In this document: positions 12,758 through 22,297 of the stretch, piece after piece
How the letters are laid out: every line of letters begins with the position of its first letter
Numbering within the stretch: the stretch's first letter is position 1
Source: R-RK-3 sp963842775
Lineage (GTDB): Bacteria; Pseudomonadota; Alphaproteobacteria; Rhizobiales; Rhodomicrobiaceae
DNA: 64,000 nucleotides
Direction: 5' to 3'
Assembly (NCBI GenBank): GCA_963842775.1
Contig: CAWJHQ010000006.1
Location: forward strand, 323,719-387,718
Notes under the pieces: generated by a model
What the model was told of the DNA's origin: nothing
The model's input: the letters and a program-made list of their open reading frames with translations, nothing else
Databases searched by the model: none
Made by a program: the position numbers and the translations under genes

Positions 12758-13112
12758 GCTCTTCCGTTCCGGCCGAGTCGGGGCAGAGATCCAACGATCT
12801 GCCTCGGCCGGCGCGGTTGTGGAACATCGCTCCCAACCTCCCGGATCTGGTTAACCCTGCGCCCGCTATCGGGTGCGGAATAGGACCATAGTCCGTTGTC
12901 GTCATCGCGGCATTTTGGCAGATTAGGTACGTGCCGGGGCATCGATCCAAACAGAGGCGACAGGCGGAGTTTGGTAAGTCGATGCGCCCATGCAGTAGAG
13001 CATTTTCCAGCAAATCGGATCCCGGTTTGCGCCAGAGAAAATGTGACCAAGCAAAAGGCTAGAGCCCGGTTCCGCTTCGATCGGAAGGGATAGACTCTAG
13101 GGAGACCTTGCC
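12758..13112. promoter_or_regulatory. Gene-free stretch upstream of gspG with one RGAC-N4-GTCY site
   Basis: No credible gene is seen. GGACCATAGTCCG at 12883-12895 matches the palindrome found upstream of the peroxidase, gspL/gspE and the RTX operon; it is 218 bases before gspG. A Shine-Dalgarno-like AGGGAG lies near 13100, just before the gspG ATG. Confidence 0.4.
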
Positions 13113-13571
13113 ATGACCATGGTTGAGCGATTGAATGCTCTCCGTAAATCTATGCGCCGCGACGATGCCGACGCAGGGTTCACGCTGCTGGAACTGCTTG
13201 TCGTGCTGGGAATTCTGGCGCTGCTGGCGACTGTCGGCTATCCGCAGGTGCTGCGCTATCTGGGTGTGGCGCGAACCGAAACGGCTAAGGCGCAGATCAG
13301 CGCAATCGCGACATCGCTGGAGCTTTACGCGCTCGACAATGGCGGCTTCCCGCCGCAGCAGGTCGGGCTGAATGCGCTCATACAGCCCCCGGCCGGCGCG
13401 CGGCGCTGGCGCGGCCCCTATCTGAAAAAGGCCGAAGGGCTGATCGATCCCTGGGGCAACCCCTATCAGTTTCGCGTGCCTGGCAAGAGCTCCCCCTTCG
13501 AATTGGTGACGCTCGGCCGCGATAATGCGCCGGGCGGCGAAGGTGAAGACCGGGACGTCGCCTACCAATGA
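13113..13571 (+). CDS. gspG: Type II secretion major pseudopilin GspG
   Basis: Major subunit of the periplasmic pseudopilus that pushes folded proteins through the secretin. The 152-residue protein has a short basic leader, the prepilin peptidase site AG|FTLLELLVVLGILALLA with Glu at mature position 5, and the globular GspG part with ALDNGGFPP, GPYLKKAEGLIDPWGNPYQF and the C-terminal GGEGEDRD segment that forms the calcium site of the family. It stands alone on the plus strand, converging with the gspJIHFE block 17 bases away. No prepilin peptidase gene (gspO) is in the window. Confidence 0.95.
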   Translation: MTMVERLNALRKSMRRDDADAGFTLLELLVVLGILALLATVGYPQVLRYLGVARTETAKAQISAIATSLELYALDNGGFPPQQVGLNALIQPPAGARRWRGPYLKKAEGLIDPWGNPYQFRVPGKSSPFELVTLGRDNAPGGEGEDRDVAYQ

Positions 13572-13588
13572 GGCAGACGCTCTCAAGC

Positions 13589-14359
13589 TTACCGCGGCGG
13601 CCCTAGCCGCAATTGCACAATTGTTCGCTCCACTGTTTGCGCCCGTGCACCGGTGCTGAGCGATATTTCCACCAGTTCGGGCAGGCTATCGGGCCGCGTC
13701 CATTGCGATTGCCATTGCGCCGGCCTTTGCGGCTCCGCAGCGCCAAAATAGCGGAAGGAAAGCCCGGCGACCCCCGAGCGTGAGCGTTGCTCCACTGCGG
13801 CCGGCAATGGCGCATCATCATTTCGCGCCTGCGCGACATCGGGGATGCGGTACAGCGACTGTCTCAGAACGAGCGGCTGTTGGCTCGCGGCGCCGTCCTC
13901 CCGCATCAGCTCGAAGCGGTAAACACCGCCCCCGGCAGGCCCCGCGGCGGCCGGCGCGACGAAGACAAGCCTTCCCGGCTCGCCGGCAAACTCGATGCGC
14001 ACCCCACCCACACGGTCCCGCAGATAGAACGGCATCGCCTCGGCAAGCCGCTGTTCGACATAGCGGCGGAATGTAGAGAGCGCCTCGCGCCGCTCGAACG
14101 TCCGGTCGACTTCCCAGACGCGCTGCCCGATCCGTAACGTCCCAGGGATGAAGGCGATGATCAGTGTGAGGATGGTCAGCGACACCAGCAATTCGACGAT
14201 CGTAAAGCCCGCTTGCGGGTGCGCAAGACCGCCGGAATGTATTCTGTTCCGATGGAATGGGAACAGGGCCGCAATCCATCGCGCGGCCATCGCCGCCCGC
14301 GCGGTAGCGTGCTTCTTGCTGGAAAATACCCCAGCACCATGTCTTGCCTCGCTGGTCAT
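13589..14359 (-). CDS. gspJ: Type II secretion minor pseudopilin GspJ
   Basis: Minor pseudopilin of the tip complex with GspI and GspK. The prepilin motif is QAG|FTIVELLVSLTILTLI; the globular part is 200 residues and includes VGGVRIEFAGEPGRLVFVAP, as in GspJ. The first possible start gives a 51-residue leader, unusually long for the family, but it overlaps the gspI stop by 4 bases (ATGA), which favours translational coupling. An internal ATG at residue 24 is the alternative. It is last in the minus-strand order gspE-F-H-I-J. Confidence 0.85.
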   Translation of the reverse strand: MTSEARHGAGVFSSKKHATARAAMAARWIAALFPFHRNRIHSGGLAHPQAGFTIVELLVSLTILTLIIAFIPGTLRIGQRVWEVDRTFERREALSTFRRYVEQRLAEAMPFYLRDRVGGVRIEFAGEPGRLVFVAPAAAGPAGGGVYRFELMREDGAASQQPLVLRQSLYRIPDVAQARNDDAPLPAAVEQRSRSGVAGLSFRYFGAAEPQRPAQWQSQWTRPDSLPELVEISLSTGARAQTVERTIVQLRLGPPR

Positions 14360-14760
14360 TCCGGACGCCGCAGCTTCAGTGTGGTGAGTTGCAGGCTGTG
14401 TCTGCGCACCGATCGGCGGTCGCGCCAGGTCACGGTCGCCGTCGCCCAGAATGCCTGCAAACGCGCCGCCTGCGCTCCCTTGCCGATCTCTTCAGCAGTC
14501 ACATACGGCCGCAAATCCACCTGCCAGAGCACATCGCCCTCCGCTCCCTCCTGCCGACCGGCCTGTAACGGCGTCTCTATGCCGGCGGCCGCCAGTCGTT
14601 GCTGGGCGACCAGCAGCGCCACATCGGCGCCGTCCGCCGCATTGGAAGCTCGCAAACCGCCCGAAAGGCCGCGATAGAGCATGGTGGCCGCCACGATCAT
14701 GACCATCAGCGCCACCAGCGTTTCGATAAGGGTGAAGCCGCCGTCCTCGCGCGCGCCCAT
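14356..14760 (-). CDS. gspI: Type II secretion minor pseudopilin GspI
   Basis: Minor pseudopilin of 134 residues that initiates pseudopilus assembly with GspJ and GspK. The N-terminus carries a short leader and the cleavage motif GG|FTLIETLVALMVMIVAAT with Glu at mature position 5. The C-terminal half contains VTWRDRRSVRRHSLQLTTL, the beta-strand pattern of GspI. The stop overlaps the gspJ start by 4 bases, and the gene starts 1 base before the gspH stop, so the block is one operon. Confidence 0.88.
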   Translation of the reverse strand: MGAREDGGFTLIETLVALMVMIVAATMLYRGLSGGLRASNAADGADVALLVAQQRLAAAGIETPLQAGRQEGAEGDVLWQVDLRPYVTAEEIGKGAQAARLQAFWATATVTWRDRRSVRRHSLQLTTLKLRRPE

Positions 14761-14761
14761 G

Positions 14762-15238
14762 TCAGCGCCCCCGCGTCAGGCTGGCGTGGCCCGTCATCCA
14801 GTCAAGTTCGATGGTCATGACGCGCCGCCCCGCCTTGAGGATGACATTCCCGCCCGTCGCCGAGCCGTCCACGAAAAAGCGCAGCCGGCCCTGCCGCGCC
14901 GAAAGCTGTTCCGCCTGCAACGTCACGAAATCGACCGTGATGCCGTTTGGGATCACGGAAGCCCCGGTTAAGCCATCGACCCAGAAGCGCCGCCTCGCCA
15001 GATCGATTGTCAGGGTGCGCTCGGCATTGTCGCGGATCGCCGCCGCCCGGGCAACGCGCATGTCATTCGCAAGCTTTTGCGCGGTGGCGGTGAGTGTCGC
15101 ATCGCCCACGGGCCGGTTGACGAGCGGCATGGCGAAGTAGCCGGCCAGCGCGAGAATGCCGAGCACCAGCAGCAATTCCAGAAGCGTAAAGCCGTCATCC
15201 GCATCGCTGTTGCGGCGCCCGCGCATGGCCAGCCTCAA
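14762..15238 (-). CDS. gspH: Type II secretion minor pseudopilin GspH
   Basis: 158-residue minor pseudopilin. It has the prepilin motif DG|FTLLELLLVLGILALAGYF, the conserved helix LANDMRVARAAAIRDN of GspH/FimT proteins, and a beta-rich C-terminus (LRFFVDGSATGGNVIL). The start overlaps the gspF stop by 4 bases. Like its neighbours it needs a prepilin peptidase encoded elsewhere. Confidence 0.9.
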   Translation of the reverse strand: MRLAMRGRRNSDADDGFTLLELLLVLGILALAGYFAMPLVNRPVGDATLTATAQKLANDMRVARAAAIRDNAERTLTIDLARRRFWVDGLTGASVIPNGITVDFVTLQAEQLSARQGRLRFFVDGSATGGNVILKAGRRVMTIELDWMTGHASLTRGR

Positions 15239-16459
15239 TTGATCGCCAATTCGTTGATGCTCAGCAGCGCGCCCATGACGGAAACGATCAGCCCGCCTAC
15301 CAGAAACCCGATTCCCAGCGTCAGAACCGGCGTGATCAGCGCGGTGACGCGGTCGAGCTGCCGTTGCAGCGTGGCCTCGAAAATATCGGCGACGCGGATC
15401 AGCATGGTTTCCAGCTGCCCGGTCTTCTCGCCGACCGCGATCAGCCGCAAGGCAAGTTCAGGAAAATGGCCGCTGGCGGCGAGCGATCGCGTCAACGGGG
15501 CGCCCTGTCTCACCTCTTCGGTGACGGTCGCCACGGCCGAACGAAATACGAGGTTGACCAGCACGCTCCCGGCGATGCGCGTGGCCTCTAACATCGGAAC
15601 GCCGCTTTTCATCAGCGTCGCCAGGGTGCGGGAGAAGCGCGCGACCTCCCGCTGAACAACGAGCCCGCGGATCATCGGCAGGCGCAAGACGAGCCGCGAG
15701 AACACCAGCCGCAGAAGCCCTGTCGCAATGAGGGCGACCAGTCCAGCGGCGAACGCGCCCACCAGGCCGAGCGAGAGCGCCCAATTGCCTGTCACCGCCT
15801 CGCGAATGCTCTCCAGCACGCGCACGATGAATGGCAGCGGCGCGCCGGCATCGCGGAGCAGCGGCACGATCGACGGCAGCAATATGGCCATGATCGCGAC
15901 CACCGCCAGCACCGCCACCGTCATGCAGGATCATCGGATAGAGCAAGGCGGACAGCACCTTGCCGCGCATCTCGGCCGAACGCTCCAGAAACGCCGCGAG
16001 ATCGTCCAGCACCTCGCCGAGCGTGCCCGAAGCTTCGCCGCCGCGCACGAGCCGCCAATAAAACTCCGGGAAGGCGTCGCCTTCGGCGGCCATGGCCTGC
16101 GACAGGGACTGCCCTTCGAGCACGCGGGACAATATGGTTTCGGTGACGACCCGCATCGAGGAAGACAGCGACGGCTGGAGGGCGACGATGCGCAGCGTCT
16201 CGTCGAGCGCGATATCCGCCTTGATCAGCGTCGCCAACTCGCGGGTGAACAGCGCCAGCCCGCCGAGCGACACGCGCCGGAACAGCACGATCTCGCGGTC
16301 CCACCAGCGCGCACGCCGGGCGACGAGCCCGTCCGCGACCTCCAGCGGGAATTCGCCCCGCCGATGCAGCGCGTCGAGCGCCATTTCGCGGCTGTCGGAG
16401 ACGATCTCGCCCTCGACCAGCCTGCCGCTCGCATCATAACTGCGATATCCGTATCGCAT
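15235..16459 (-). CDS. gspF: Type II secretion inner-membrane platform protein GspF, one frameshift
   Basis: Polytopic inner-membrane protein that couples the GspE ATPase to the pseudopilus. The N-terminal half (start 16459) reads MRYGYRSYDASGRLVEGE and has the first GspF domain with LFTRELATLIKADIALDETL and GEASGTLGEVLDDLAAFLER. The C-terminal half has the membrane stretches, the repeated domain RFSRTLATLMKSGVPMLEAT, AVGEKTGQLETML and a final hydrophobic helix. The frame changes near 15925, where LYPMIL continues as MTVAVLAVVAIMAIL in another frame; removing one C from CTGCATG joins the halves. The start overlaps the gspE stop by one base. Confidence 0.9.
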
Positions 16460-18216
16460 CAGGCGCTCACCCGCGTGACCCGCAACACTTCATCCAGCGT
16501 CGTTTCGCCGGCCAGCACTTTGCCGACGCCGTCGTGGAACATGCCGATCATGCCGTCTGCGGTCGCGGCGTCCTGGATGGCGCGTTCGGTGCCTTCGCCC
16601 AGCACCCGATCCTGCACGCCGTTGCTCATCAGCAGCAGCTCGCTGACGGTTGTGCGGCCGCGAAAGCCGGTCTGGCGGCAGGCGGGGCAGCCCACCGGGC
16701 GGCGCAGATGGTCCAGCAGATGCCGGCTTTCGGCGGCCTCGGCCAGCCCTGCCTGTCTGAGGCTGTCGAGCAGAACCGGGGACGCCTCGGCGGGAGCCGC
16801 GCACTGGCGGCACAGCCGCCGGACGAGGCGCTGAGCGAGCACGGCTTTCAATGTCGACGCCAGCAGATAGCTCTCGACGCCCATGTCGAGCAAACGCGTG
16901 ACGGTCGCCGCCGCGCTGTTGGTGTGCACGGTGGAGAGCACCAGATGGCCGGTGAGCGAGGCCTGAATCGCGACGCGCGCGGTCTCCAGATCGCGGATTT
17001 CGCCGACCATGATCGTGTCGGGGTCCTGGCGGAGAACCGAGCGCAGGATGGAGGCGAAGGTCAGGCCGATCTTGGGCTGCACCTGGATCTGATTGACGCC
17101 GTCGAGCTGATACTCGATCGGATCCTCGACGGTGAAGGTCTTGCGCTGCGTGCTGTTGAGCAGGCTGAGCGCGGTATAGAGCGTCGTGGTCTTGCCGCTG
17201 CCGGTCGGGCCGGTGACCAGGATGATGCCGTTCGGCTCGGCGAGGATCTGCGTCAGCGCCTGCCGCGTATTTCCCGCCAGGCCCAATGCGCTGAAATCCA
17301 GCTCGACGCTCGAACGGTCGAGCAGCCGCATCACCACGCTTTCGCCGTTCATCGTGGGCATGGTGGAGACGCGCAGATCGATTTCGCGGCCGCGCACCGT
17401 GGCCTTGATCCGCCCGTCCTGCGGCACACGGCGCTCGGCGATATTGAGCTGCGCCATGATCTTGATGCGCGAGGTTACCGCCGCCTTAACCGAAACGGGA
17501 TAATTCTCCAGAATATGCAGCACACCGTCGAGGCGGAGCCTGGCTCGCAGGCCGTCGTCGCGCGGCTCCAGATGGATGTCGGAGGCCTGCATCTCGGCGG
17601 CGCGCGCGATCAGATCATGCACCAGCCGGATGATCGGCGCTTCGCTGGCGAGATCCTCCAGGCGGCGGACATCTTCCTCGTCGCTGTCATCCGCGTGAAC
17701 GGACCGGTAATCCGCCCCGCTCTTGGGCGCGCCGGCGCCGCCATAAAGCTGCGCGATCCCGATCGCGACTTCGGCCTGGGACATCACCGCCGCGTCGATC
17801 CGGCGGCCGAGCAGGAATGCCAGCGCGGATATGGCCTCCGTGTTGAACGGGTCGGCCATCGCCATGACCACGCGCTCGCCGTCATCCTCGATCGGGATGA
17901 TCTTGGCCGCGGCGAGAAACGCTGTCTGCAATTCGTTCGGAAACAGCGCCACGGCCGGGAGATCGGCAGCAGCGGCAAGCGGCAGGCCGAGATAGTCGGC
18001 CAAAATCCGCGCCAGATCCGCCTCGGGAATGAGGCCCAGCCGCGTCAGCACCAGATCGAAACGCTCGCCCGATTGCTGCTGCGCCCGGATCGCGCGCTTC
18101 ACCGTCAACTCGCCCAGAATGCCGCGCTCGACGAGAAAGCCGCCGAACCGCTCGACAAAGGCTTCGCTGCGTGGATCGATCGTGATTTCGGCAGCGGGAA
18201 TATCAGTCATTTTCAT
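16459..18216 (-). CDS. gspE: Type II secretion ATPase GspE
   Basis: Cytoplasmic hexameric ATPase driving pseudopilus assembly. The 585-residue protein has an N-terminal GspE_N domain that contacts GspL, ASDIHLEP near residue 211, Walker A GPTGSGKT at 336-343, Walker B-region TIMVGEIRD at 401-409, the His-box segment GHLVLSTVHTNSA, and the zinc-binding pairs CRQC and CPAC typical of GspE. It heads the minus-strand block gspE-F-H-I-J and is divergent from gspL across 161 bases that hold a palindromic site. Confidence 0.95.
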   Translation of the reverse strand: MKMTDIPAAEITIDPRSEAFVERFGGFLVERGILGELTVKRAIRAQQQSGERFDLVLTRLGLIPEADLARILADYLGLPLAAAADLPAVALFPNELQTAFLAAAKIIPIEDDGERVVMAMADPFNTEAISALAFLLGRRIDAAVMSQAEVAIGIAQLYGGAGAPKSGADYRSVHADDSDEEDVRRLEDLASEAPIIRLVHDLIARAAEMQASDIHLEPRDDGLRARLRLDGVLHILENYPVSVKAAVTSRIKIMAQLNIAERRVPQDGRIKATVRGREIDLRVSTMPTMNGESVVMRLLDRSSVELDFSALGLAGNTRQALTQILAEPNGIILVTGPTGSGKTTTLYTALSLLNSTQRKTFTVEDPIEYQLDGVNQIQVQPKIGLTFASILRSVLRQDPDTIMVGEIRDLETARVAIQASLTGHLVLSTVHTNSAAATVTRLLDMGVESYLLASTLKAVLAQRLVRRLCRQCAAPAEASPVLLDSLRQAGLAEAAESRHLLDHLRRPVGCPACRQTGFRGRTTVSELLLMSNGVQDRVLGEGTERAIQDAATADGMIGMFHDGVGKVLAGETTLDEVLRVTRVSA

Positions 18217-18327
18217 GGGATGTGCGCAGCAAGAATAAAGGAAATCATTATGGTAATTCTATAGGATATCGTAATTTAGCGATAGCCGTGACGAACGCTT
18301 CTCAGGCGTCATGTTGCGTTATGGAAT

Positions 18328-18349
18328 GGATCAGACTTAGGTCTGATCC
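18328..18349. promoter_or_regulatory. Palindromic operator candidate in the gspE/gspL divergent promoter region
   Basis: GGATCAGAC at 18328-18336 and GTCTGATCC at 18341-18349 form a perfect 9-base inverted repeat around TTAG. It is 111 bases from the gspE start and 28 from gspL. Its core ATCAGAC-N4-GTCTGAT closely matches the site at 38619-38636 upstream of the RTX operon. A hairpin role is possible, but no U-tract follows. Confidence 0.5.
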
Positions 18350-18377
18350 GACGCGGAAATAATAGAGCATTTACGTC

Positions 18378-19505
18378 ATGGAAACCCAACCGTCGACAGC
18401 TATTCATAGTTTTCTGCGCTGGTGGGGGGCTGAGCTTAGGGAGATGCTTCCGGGCCGGTCGCTTACGCTGCGGAATGCTCATGTGCGCAGGCTGGTGCTT
18501 TCGGTGGAACGGCCGCGATTTCGCCTGCTGCTTGAGAAGGCCGGCCGCTCCGAACCGCTGGCGGATGCGGTGGAGGCGGGCGAGGCCGGGCTGATCGAAC
18601 TGGCGAGCCTCATCAAGGCAAGGCCGGAACTGCCGGTCGGGCTGCGTTTCGGCCCGCAGGACTGCTACGTTCGCGGATTGGAGCTGCCTGCCCAGGCGGA
18701 GGCGGATTTCGGCCGCATCCTCGATCTCGACATGGAGCGCACCACGCCGTTCCGCGCCGCCGACGTGCTGACCGATTACTGCATCACCCCCGGCGCCGCC
18801 GCTCCGCATGGAAAGCGCGCGGTCCGGCATGTGATCGTCAAGCGCAAGACCATCGATCCGCTCATGGAAAGCCTGCGCGATCTCGGCATCGAGCCGGCCT
18901 TTGCCGATTGCTGGTCCGAGGACCGGCGGAGCGCCCTGCCGGTCAATCTGCTGGCGGATGCGCGGCGCGAGGGACAATGGCGCGGCCCCGGCATGTTACC
19001 GGCAATGGCGGGATTGCTCGTCGTGCTGGCGGTCGGGGCGATCGCCATTCCGATCATACGGCATCAGAATGCGCTGGATGCGCTCAGCACCCAGACGGCT
19101 GCCGCCAGAAGCGAGGCGGCGACCGTCCGCCAGGCCGTCGAGGCGTCGCAGGCCGCGTCCGCGCAGATCGCGGCGATGGGGCGGCTGCTGCAAGCCCGCG
19201 TACCGCTCGCGCGCATCATGGAAGAACTCACTGTGGTCATGCCCGACAGCGCCTGGGTGTCCGATCTGCGCATCGATGGCGACGTGGTCGAATTTACCGG
19301 CTTCGCGAAATCCGCCGCGTCCCTCGTCGCGCCGCTGGAAAATTCGCCGCTGTTCATGCAGGCGAGCCTCACCTCGCCGGTGGTTCTCGATAGCAGCGAG
19401 GACAAGGAGCGCTTCAGCATGCGGCTAAGGCTGAGCGGAGGCGGGACCACCTTCGGCGCCGAAGCCGAATCCGAGGCGGCCAGGCAAACCGGGACGAACC
19501 AATGA
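18378..19505 (+). CDS. gspL: Type II secretion protein GspL (PilN-like)
   Basis: Inner-membrane protein that recruits GspE and pairs with GspM. The 375-residue product has an N-terminal cytoplasmic part with SFLRWWGAELREMLPG, an actin-like fold region ending in LPVNLL, one membrane helix (GLLVVLAVGAIAIPII, about residues 216-231), then a coiled-coil and a periplasmic ferredoxin-like domain with SAWVSDLRIDGDVVEFTGFA, characteristic of PilN. The GspL family is divergent, so the name rests on the L-M-C gene order. It overlaps the next gene by 4 bases. Confidence 0.85.
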   Translation: METQPSTAIHSFLRWWGAELREMLPGRSLTLRNAHVRRLVLSVERPRFRLLLEKAGRSEPLADAVEAGEAGLIELASLIKARPELPVGLRFGPQDCYVRGLELPAQAEADFGRILDLDMERTTPFRAADVLTDYCITPGAAAPHGKRAVRHVIVKRKTIDPLMESLRDLGIEPAFADCWSEDRRSALPVNLLADARREGQWRGPGMLPAMAGLLVVLAVGAIAIPIIRHQNALDALSTQTAAARSEAATVRQAVEASQAASAQIAAMGRLLQARVPLARIMEELTVVMPDSAWVSDLRIDGDVVEFTGFAKSAASLVAPLENSPLFMQASLTSPVVLDSSEDKERFSMRLRLSGGGTTFGAEAESEAARQTGTNQ

Positions 19506-20071
19506 GCGAAAACCTCTCGCGGATCATGCGGCGGCTGGCCGCCATCGGATTGCTGCTCGTGGCGGCGGGCATCGTCGTCGCGCTCCTGGTGCTGCCGCTT
19601 GCGTCGCATTTCGGCGAATTGCGCGCCGACATCGCACGCCAGCGCGACCTGCTGGCGCGGTTCGAGGCCTTCGCGGCGAACAAGGGGGCCGCCGAGGATC
19701 TGGCGGGGCGCTCGCAAGCCGCGATGCAGAGCGGCATATTCCTCAGCGGCGAGACCGACGCCCTGCGTACCGCCAATCTGCAAGCGCTGATCACCGATAT
19801 CGCGGCGAAAAACGGGGTGCGGCTGGCATCGGCGCGGGCGCTGCCGGCGCAGGAACGCGATGGACTTCGCTTCATCGGCGTGCAGGCGGAACTCGATGCC
19901 GATATGCCTCGGCTTCAGGCGATCATGCTGGCGTTCGATACCCAGCGCCCGTATCTATTCATTCAATCTTTGCAAGTCGCTCCGGTCCCTGGCCGCGGCC
20001 CGGATAGCAACGATCTCAAGGTCCGTTTCGGCATCGTTGCGGCGGCGGTGGGCGGAGACGCAAAACTATGA
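19502..20071 (+). CDS. gspM: Type II secretion protein GspM
   Basis: Single-pass inner-membrane protein of 189 residues that partners GspL. It has a hydrophobic helix at about residues 13-37 (AAIGLLLVAAGIVVALLVLPL), a coiled-coil segment and a small periplasmic ferredoxin-like domain (VQAELDADMPRLQAIMLAFD, YLFIQSLQVAPVPG) as in GspM/PilO-type proteins. The start overlaps the gspL stop and the end overlaps the next gene by 4 bases, so translation is probably coupled. Confidence 0.85.
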   Translation: MSENLSRIMRRLAAIGLLLVAAGIVVALLVLPLASHFGELRADIARQRDLLARFEAFAANKGAAEDLAGRSQAAMQSGIFLSGETDALRTANLQALITDIAAKNGVRLASARALPAQERDGLRFIGVQAELDADMPRLQAIMLAFDTQRPYLFIQSLQVAPVPGRGPDSNDLKVRFGIVAAAVGGDAKL

Positions 20072-20607
20072 TGCGCGCGGGTCCGAAATATCAACGAAGC
20101 CGGCTGCCGCTGGTGCTAATCCTCGGCGCCGTTCTCGGCATGGCGCTGCTGAACTGGCGCCTGCTGACGACGGACATCGACATTTCGCCCGCCTCCGGCG
20201 GTGACGCCGCCGACCCCGCGCTTCTCTCCGCGGCCGATTGGCTGCCGGGCGAGGCGGGCACGGCCGAAACGGTGACCTATCCCGAAATGCTGGCGCGTCC
20301 GCTTTTCCGGTCCAGCCGGCGGCCCGCCGAGGCGGTCAAGCCGCAAATCGCGGCACAGGAAAGCGTGCCGCAACCGCAACGCGACGCGAAATTGCCCGAC
20401 GATATCCAGCTTGTCGGGATCATGAAGGAAACCGGCGGGGCGGGACGCGCGCTGATCCGGTCAGGTGCCTCCCCGACGGGACAATGGTTGGAAATCGGTC
20501 AAGTGCTGGAAGGCTGGCGGCTCAGCCGGATCGAGGCGGGCAGCGTATATTTCGAAACCGGAGGCGAAAAACAGAAGCTGTCGCTGTTCCCGGCGAAGGA
20601 GCAATAG
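20068..20607 (+). CDS. GspC-like type II secretion protein (HR domain, no PDZ)
   Basis: 179 residues with one membrane helix (LPLVLILGAVLGMALLNWRLL) and a C-terminal homology-region domain: IQLVGIMKETGGAGRALIRS, QWLEIGQVLEGWRLSRIEAG. This is the GspC domain that contacts the secretin GspD and joins the inner-membrane platform to the outer-membrane channel. The usual C-terminal PDZ or coiled coil is missing, so it is a short form, sometimes labelled GspN in databases. It is third in the coupled gspL-M-C run and faces the SCO genes tail to tail. Confidence 0.75.
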   Translation: MMRAGPKYQRSRLPLVLILGAVLGMALLNWRLLTTDIDISPASGGDAADPALLSAADWLPGEAGTAETVTYPEMLARPLFRSSRRPAEAVKPQIAAQESVPQPQRDAKLPDDIQLVGIMKETGGAGRALIRSGASPTGQWLEIGQVLEGWRLSRIEAGSVYFETGGEKQKLSLFPAKEQ

Positions 20608-20671
20608 GCGCGGGAACATCGTCTGACAAACGCCAGTGCGCGCCGAGCCTCCCGTGACGCTGGAGCGCCGC

Positions 20672-21268
20672 CTACTTGCCGATCAGCTCCTGCAGCTTTG
20701 CGACGGCGCGCTTCGGTTGCGCACCCTGCTCGAGAATCAGGAAACCGGACCGGCGCCAATTGCGGTCCATCAAAAATGCATGGCCGGAATGGTCGACCGT
20801 ATAGCCGCCCCCGGCGAGCGGCACTTTGCGAAACGCCGCGCCGATGGATTGCGCCATTGCCGTGACGTCCGCGACTCCGCCCGTCAGGCCGACGATGCGG
20901 CTGTCGAACGAGCCGAGATATTCGCGCAGAATCTCCGGCGTGTCGCGCTCCGGGTCCGCCGTGACGAAAATGACGTTCAAACGCTCGGCGAGCGGCCCCA
21001 GATCATCCATGCGGGCCGCGATCTCGGCCAAGGCGGTCGGGCAGATCGAGGGGCAGTTGGTGAAGCCGAAAAAGATGAGGCTGGGCTTGCCGATGAAATC
21101 CTTTTGCGTCACCGTTCGGCCGCGCTGGTCGATGAGGTTTATCGGCTGAATGTCCGCCTGCGGCGCTTCGGTCGTTCCAGCTTGCGCGGTCCCGGCAGCC
21201 ATGCCCGCCGCCAGCACGAGAAGGAATACACGCAGCACCCGTTCGAGGCCTCTCTTCACCGTCGCCAT
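20672..21268 (-). CDS. SCO1/SenC/PrrC family copper chaperone
   Basis: Thioredoxin-fold protein of about 198 residues with an N-terminal signal or anchor (VLRVFLLVLAAGMAAGTAQA). The copper-binding motif is CPSIC in GFTNCPSICPTALAEI and the matching distal histidine is in YTVDHSGHAFLMDR. SCO proteins deliver copper to cytochrome oxidase CuA or to other periplasmic copper enzymes. It is last in the minus-strand order multicopper oxidase, SCO-cytochrome c, SCO. ATG 21268 lies just past the upstream stop (21271-21273); a GTG two codons earlier overlaps it. Confidence 0.9.
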   Translation of the reverse strand: MATVKRGLERVLRVFLLVLAAGMAAGTAQAGTTEAPQADIQPINLIDQRGRTVTQKDFIGKPSLIFFGFTNCPSICPTALAEIAARMDDLGPLAERLNVIFVTADPERDTPEILREYLGSFDSRIVGLTGGVADVTAMAQSIGAAFRKVPLAGGGYTVDHSGHAFLMDRNWRRSGFLILEQGAQPKRAVAKLQELIGK

Positions 21269-21270
21269 TC

Positions 21271-22297
21271 TCACCCGCCTCCACCCTGAGCACTAGACGC
21301 AGCCTTCGCACCCGGCGCTTTCGTATCCTGCGCGATCGAGCGCGTCTCAATATATTGCAACAGGTCGGACACGTCGCCTTCCATCAGCCCGAGATTGGGC
21401 ATCATCACGCCCGGATATTTCTTTGAAATCTCCAGGAGCCAGCGGATCTTTTTCGGCGCGCATCTTTTCGGGGGAGAGCAGGAACCGCGTCAGCCATGCG
21501 CGGTCGCGGCGCTTCACCACATCCTTGATGTCCGGGCCGACGAGATCGCCGCCGCCTATCGTGTGGCAGGTCGCGCAGGCTTTGGCGAAGAGCGCCTGTC
21601 CCGGCTGCTTGTCGATCCGGAGCTTGCTGTCATCGGGCACAATCGTCGATACGGTGCGCTCCGTTGCGAAATAGACCGGGTCGAGTTCGCGGATGTTGGT
21701 GATGCTCACGTCGAAATCATTATAAATCGACGAGCGCGACCAGTCGCCGGTCTCGTCGTTGCCGAGCAACAGATCATTGCGATGTTCGGAAAGCCGCCGG
21801 CTGCGGTCCCCGAGCCGGTGGCGGATCAATTTGATGTCTTCAGGCTTGCCGGTGAGGAACAGCCACCCATCGCCCGCCCCGAAAGCGTCGGCATAAGCCT
21901 TGAGCAGTTCGGGCGTGTCGTGTTCGGGCTCCATGGTGATGGAATAGATGAAAACGTCGCGGCCGACTTCGTCGCCCAGACGCTGCCGGATCTGCGCCAT
22001 CCGCGACGTCGACAAGGGGCAAATGTCGTTGCAATTGAGATAGATAAAATTGATGACGACCTTCTTGCCTTTGATCAGATCGTCATAGAAGCGGAGGGTC
22101 TTGCCTTCGTGGGTGACAACTTCGACGTTGGTGAAATAGTCGGGCGTGAAGCGCGAACCCTCCGGGGCAGCGCTCGCATCATTTGCCGCGAGGGCGATAA
22201 TTCCAAGCACCGCTGGCAACATAAAGCGCAGCAACCGCTGCCATGCTCCAATGCGGCAGCACGCTTGGGAACGCGGCGCATACGCTTGTCTTGCCAT
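21271..22297 (-). CDS. SCO-type copper chaperone fused to cytochrome c domain, one frameshift
   Basis: Signal peptide (LLRFMLPAVLGIIALAANDASA), a SCO domain with the copper motif CNDIC in IYLNCNDICPLSTSRM, then a C-terminal mono-haem cytochrome c domain with CATCH in FAKACATCHTIGG. The frame changes near 21435: past it the other frame reads LLEISKKYPGVMMPNLGL, giving the expected haem Met ligand, then DVSDLLQYIETRS and a stop at 21271. The fusion could couple copper delivery with electron transfer for the adjacent multicopper oxidase. AAGGAT lies just before the start. It starts 141 bases after the oxidase stop. Confidence 0.85.

Noticed and set aside
16534..18264. 576-codon plus-strand open frame opposite gspE
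   Set aside because: Antisense shadow of a clear GspE with all ATPase motifs; the translated sequence has no recognisable domain.
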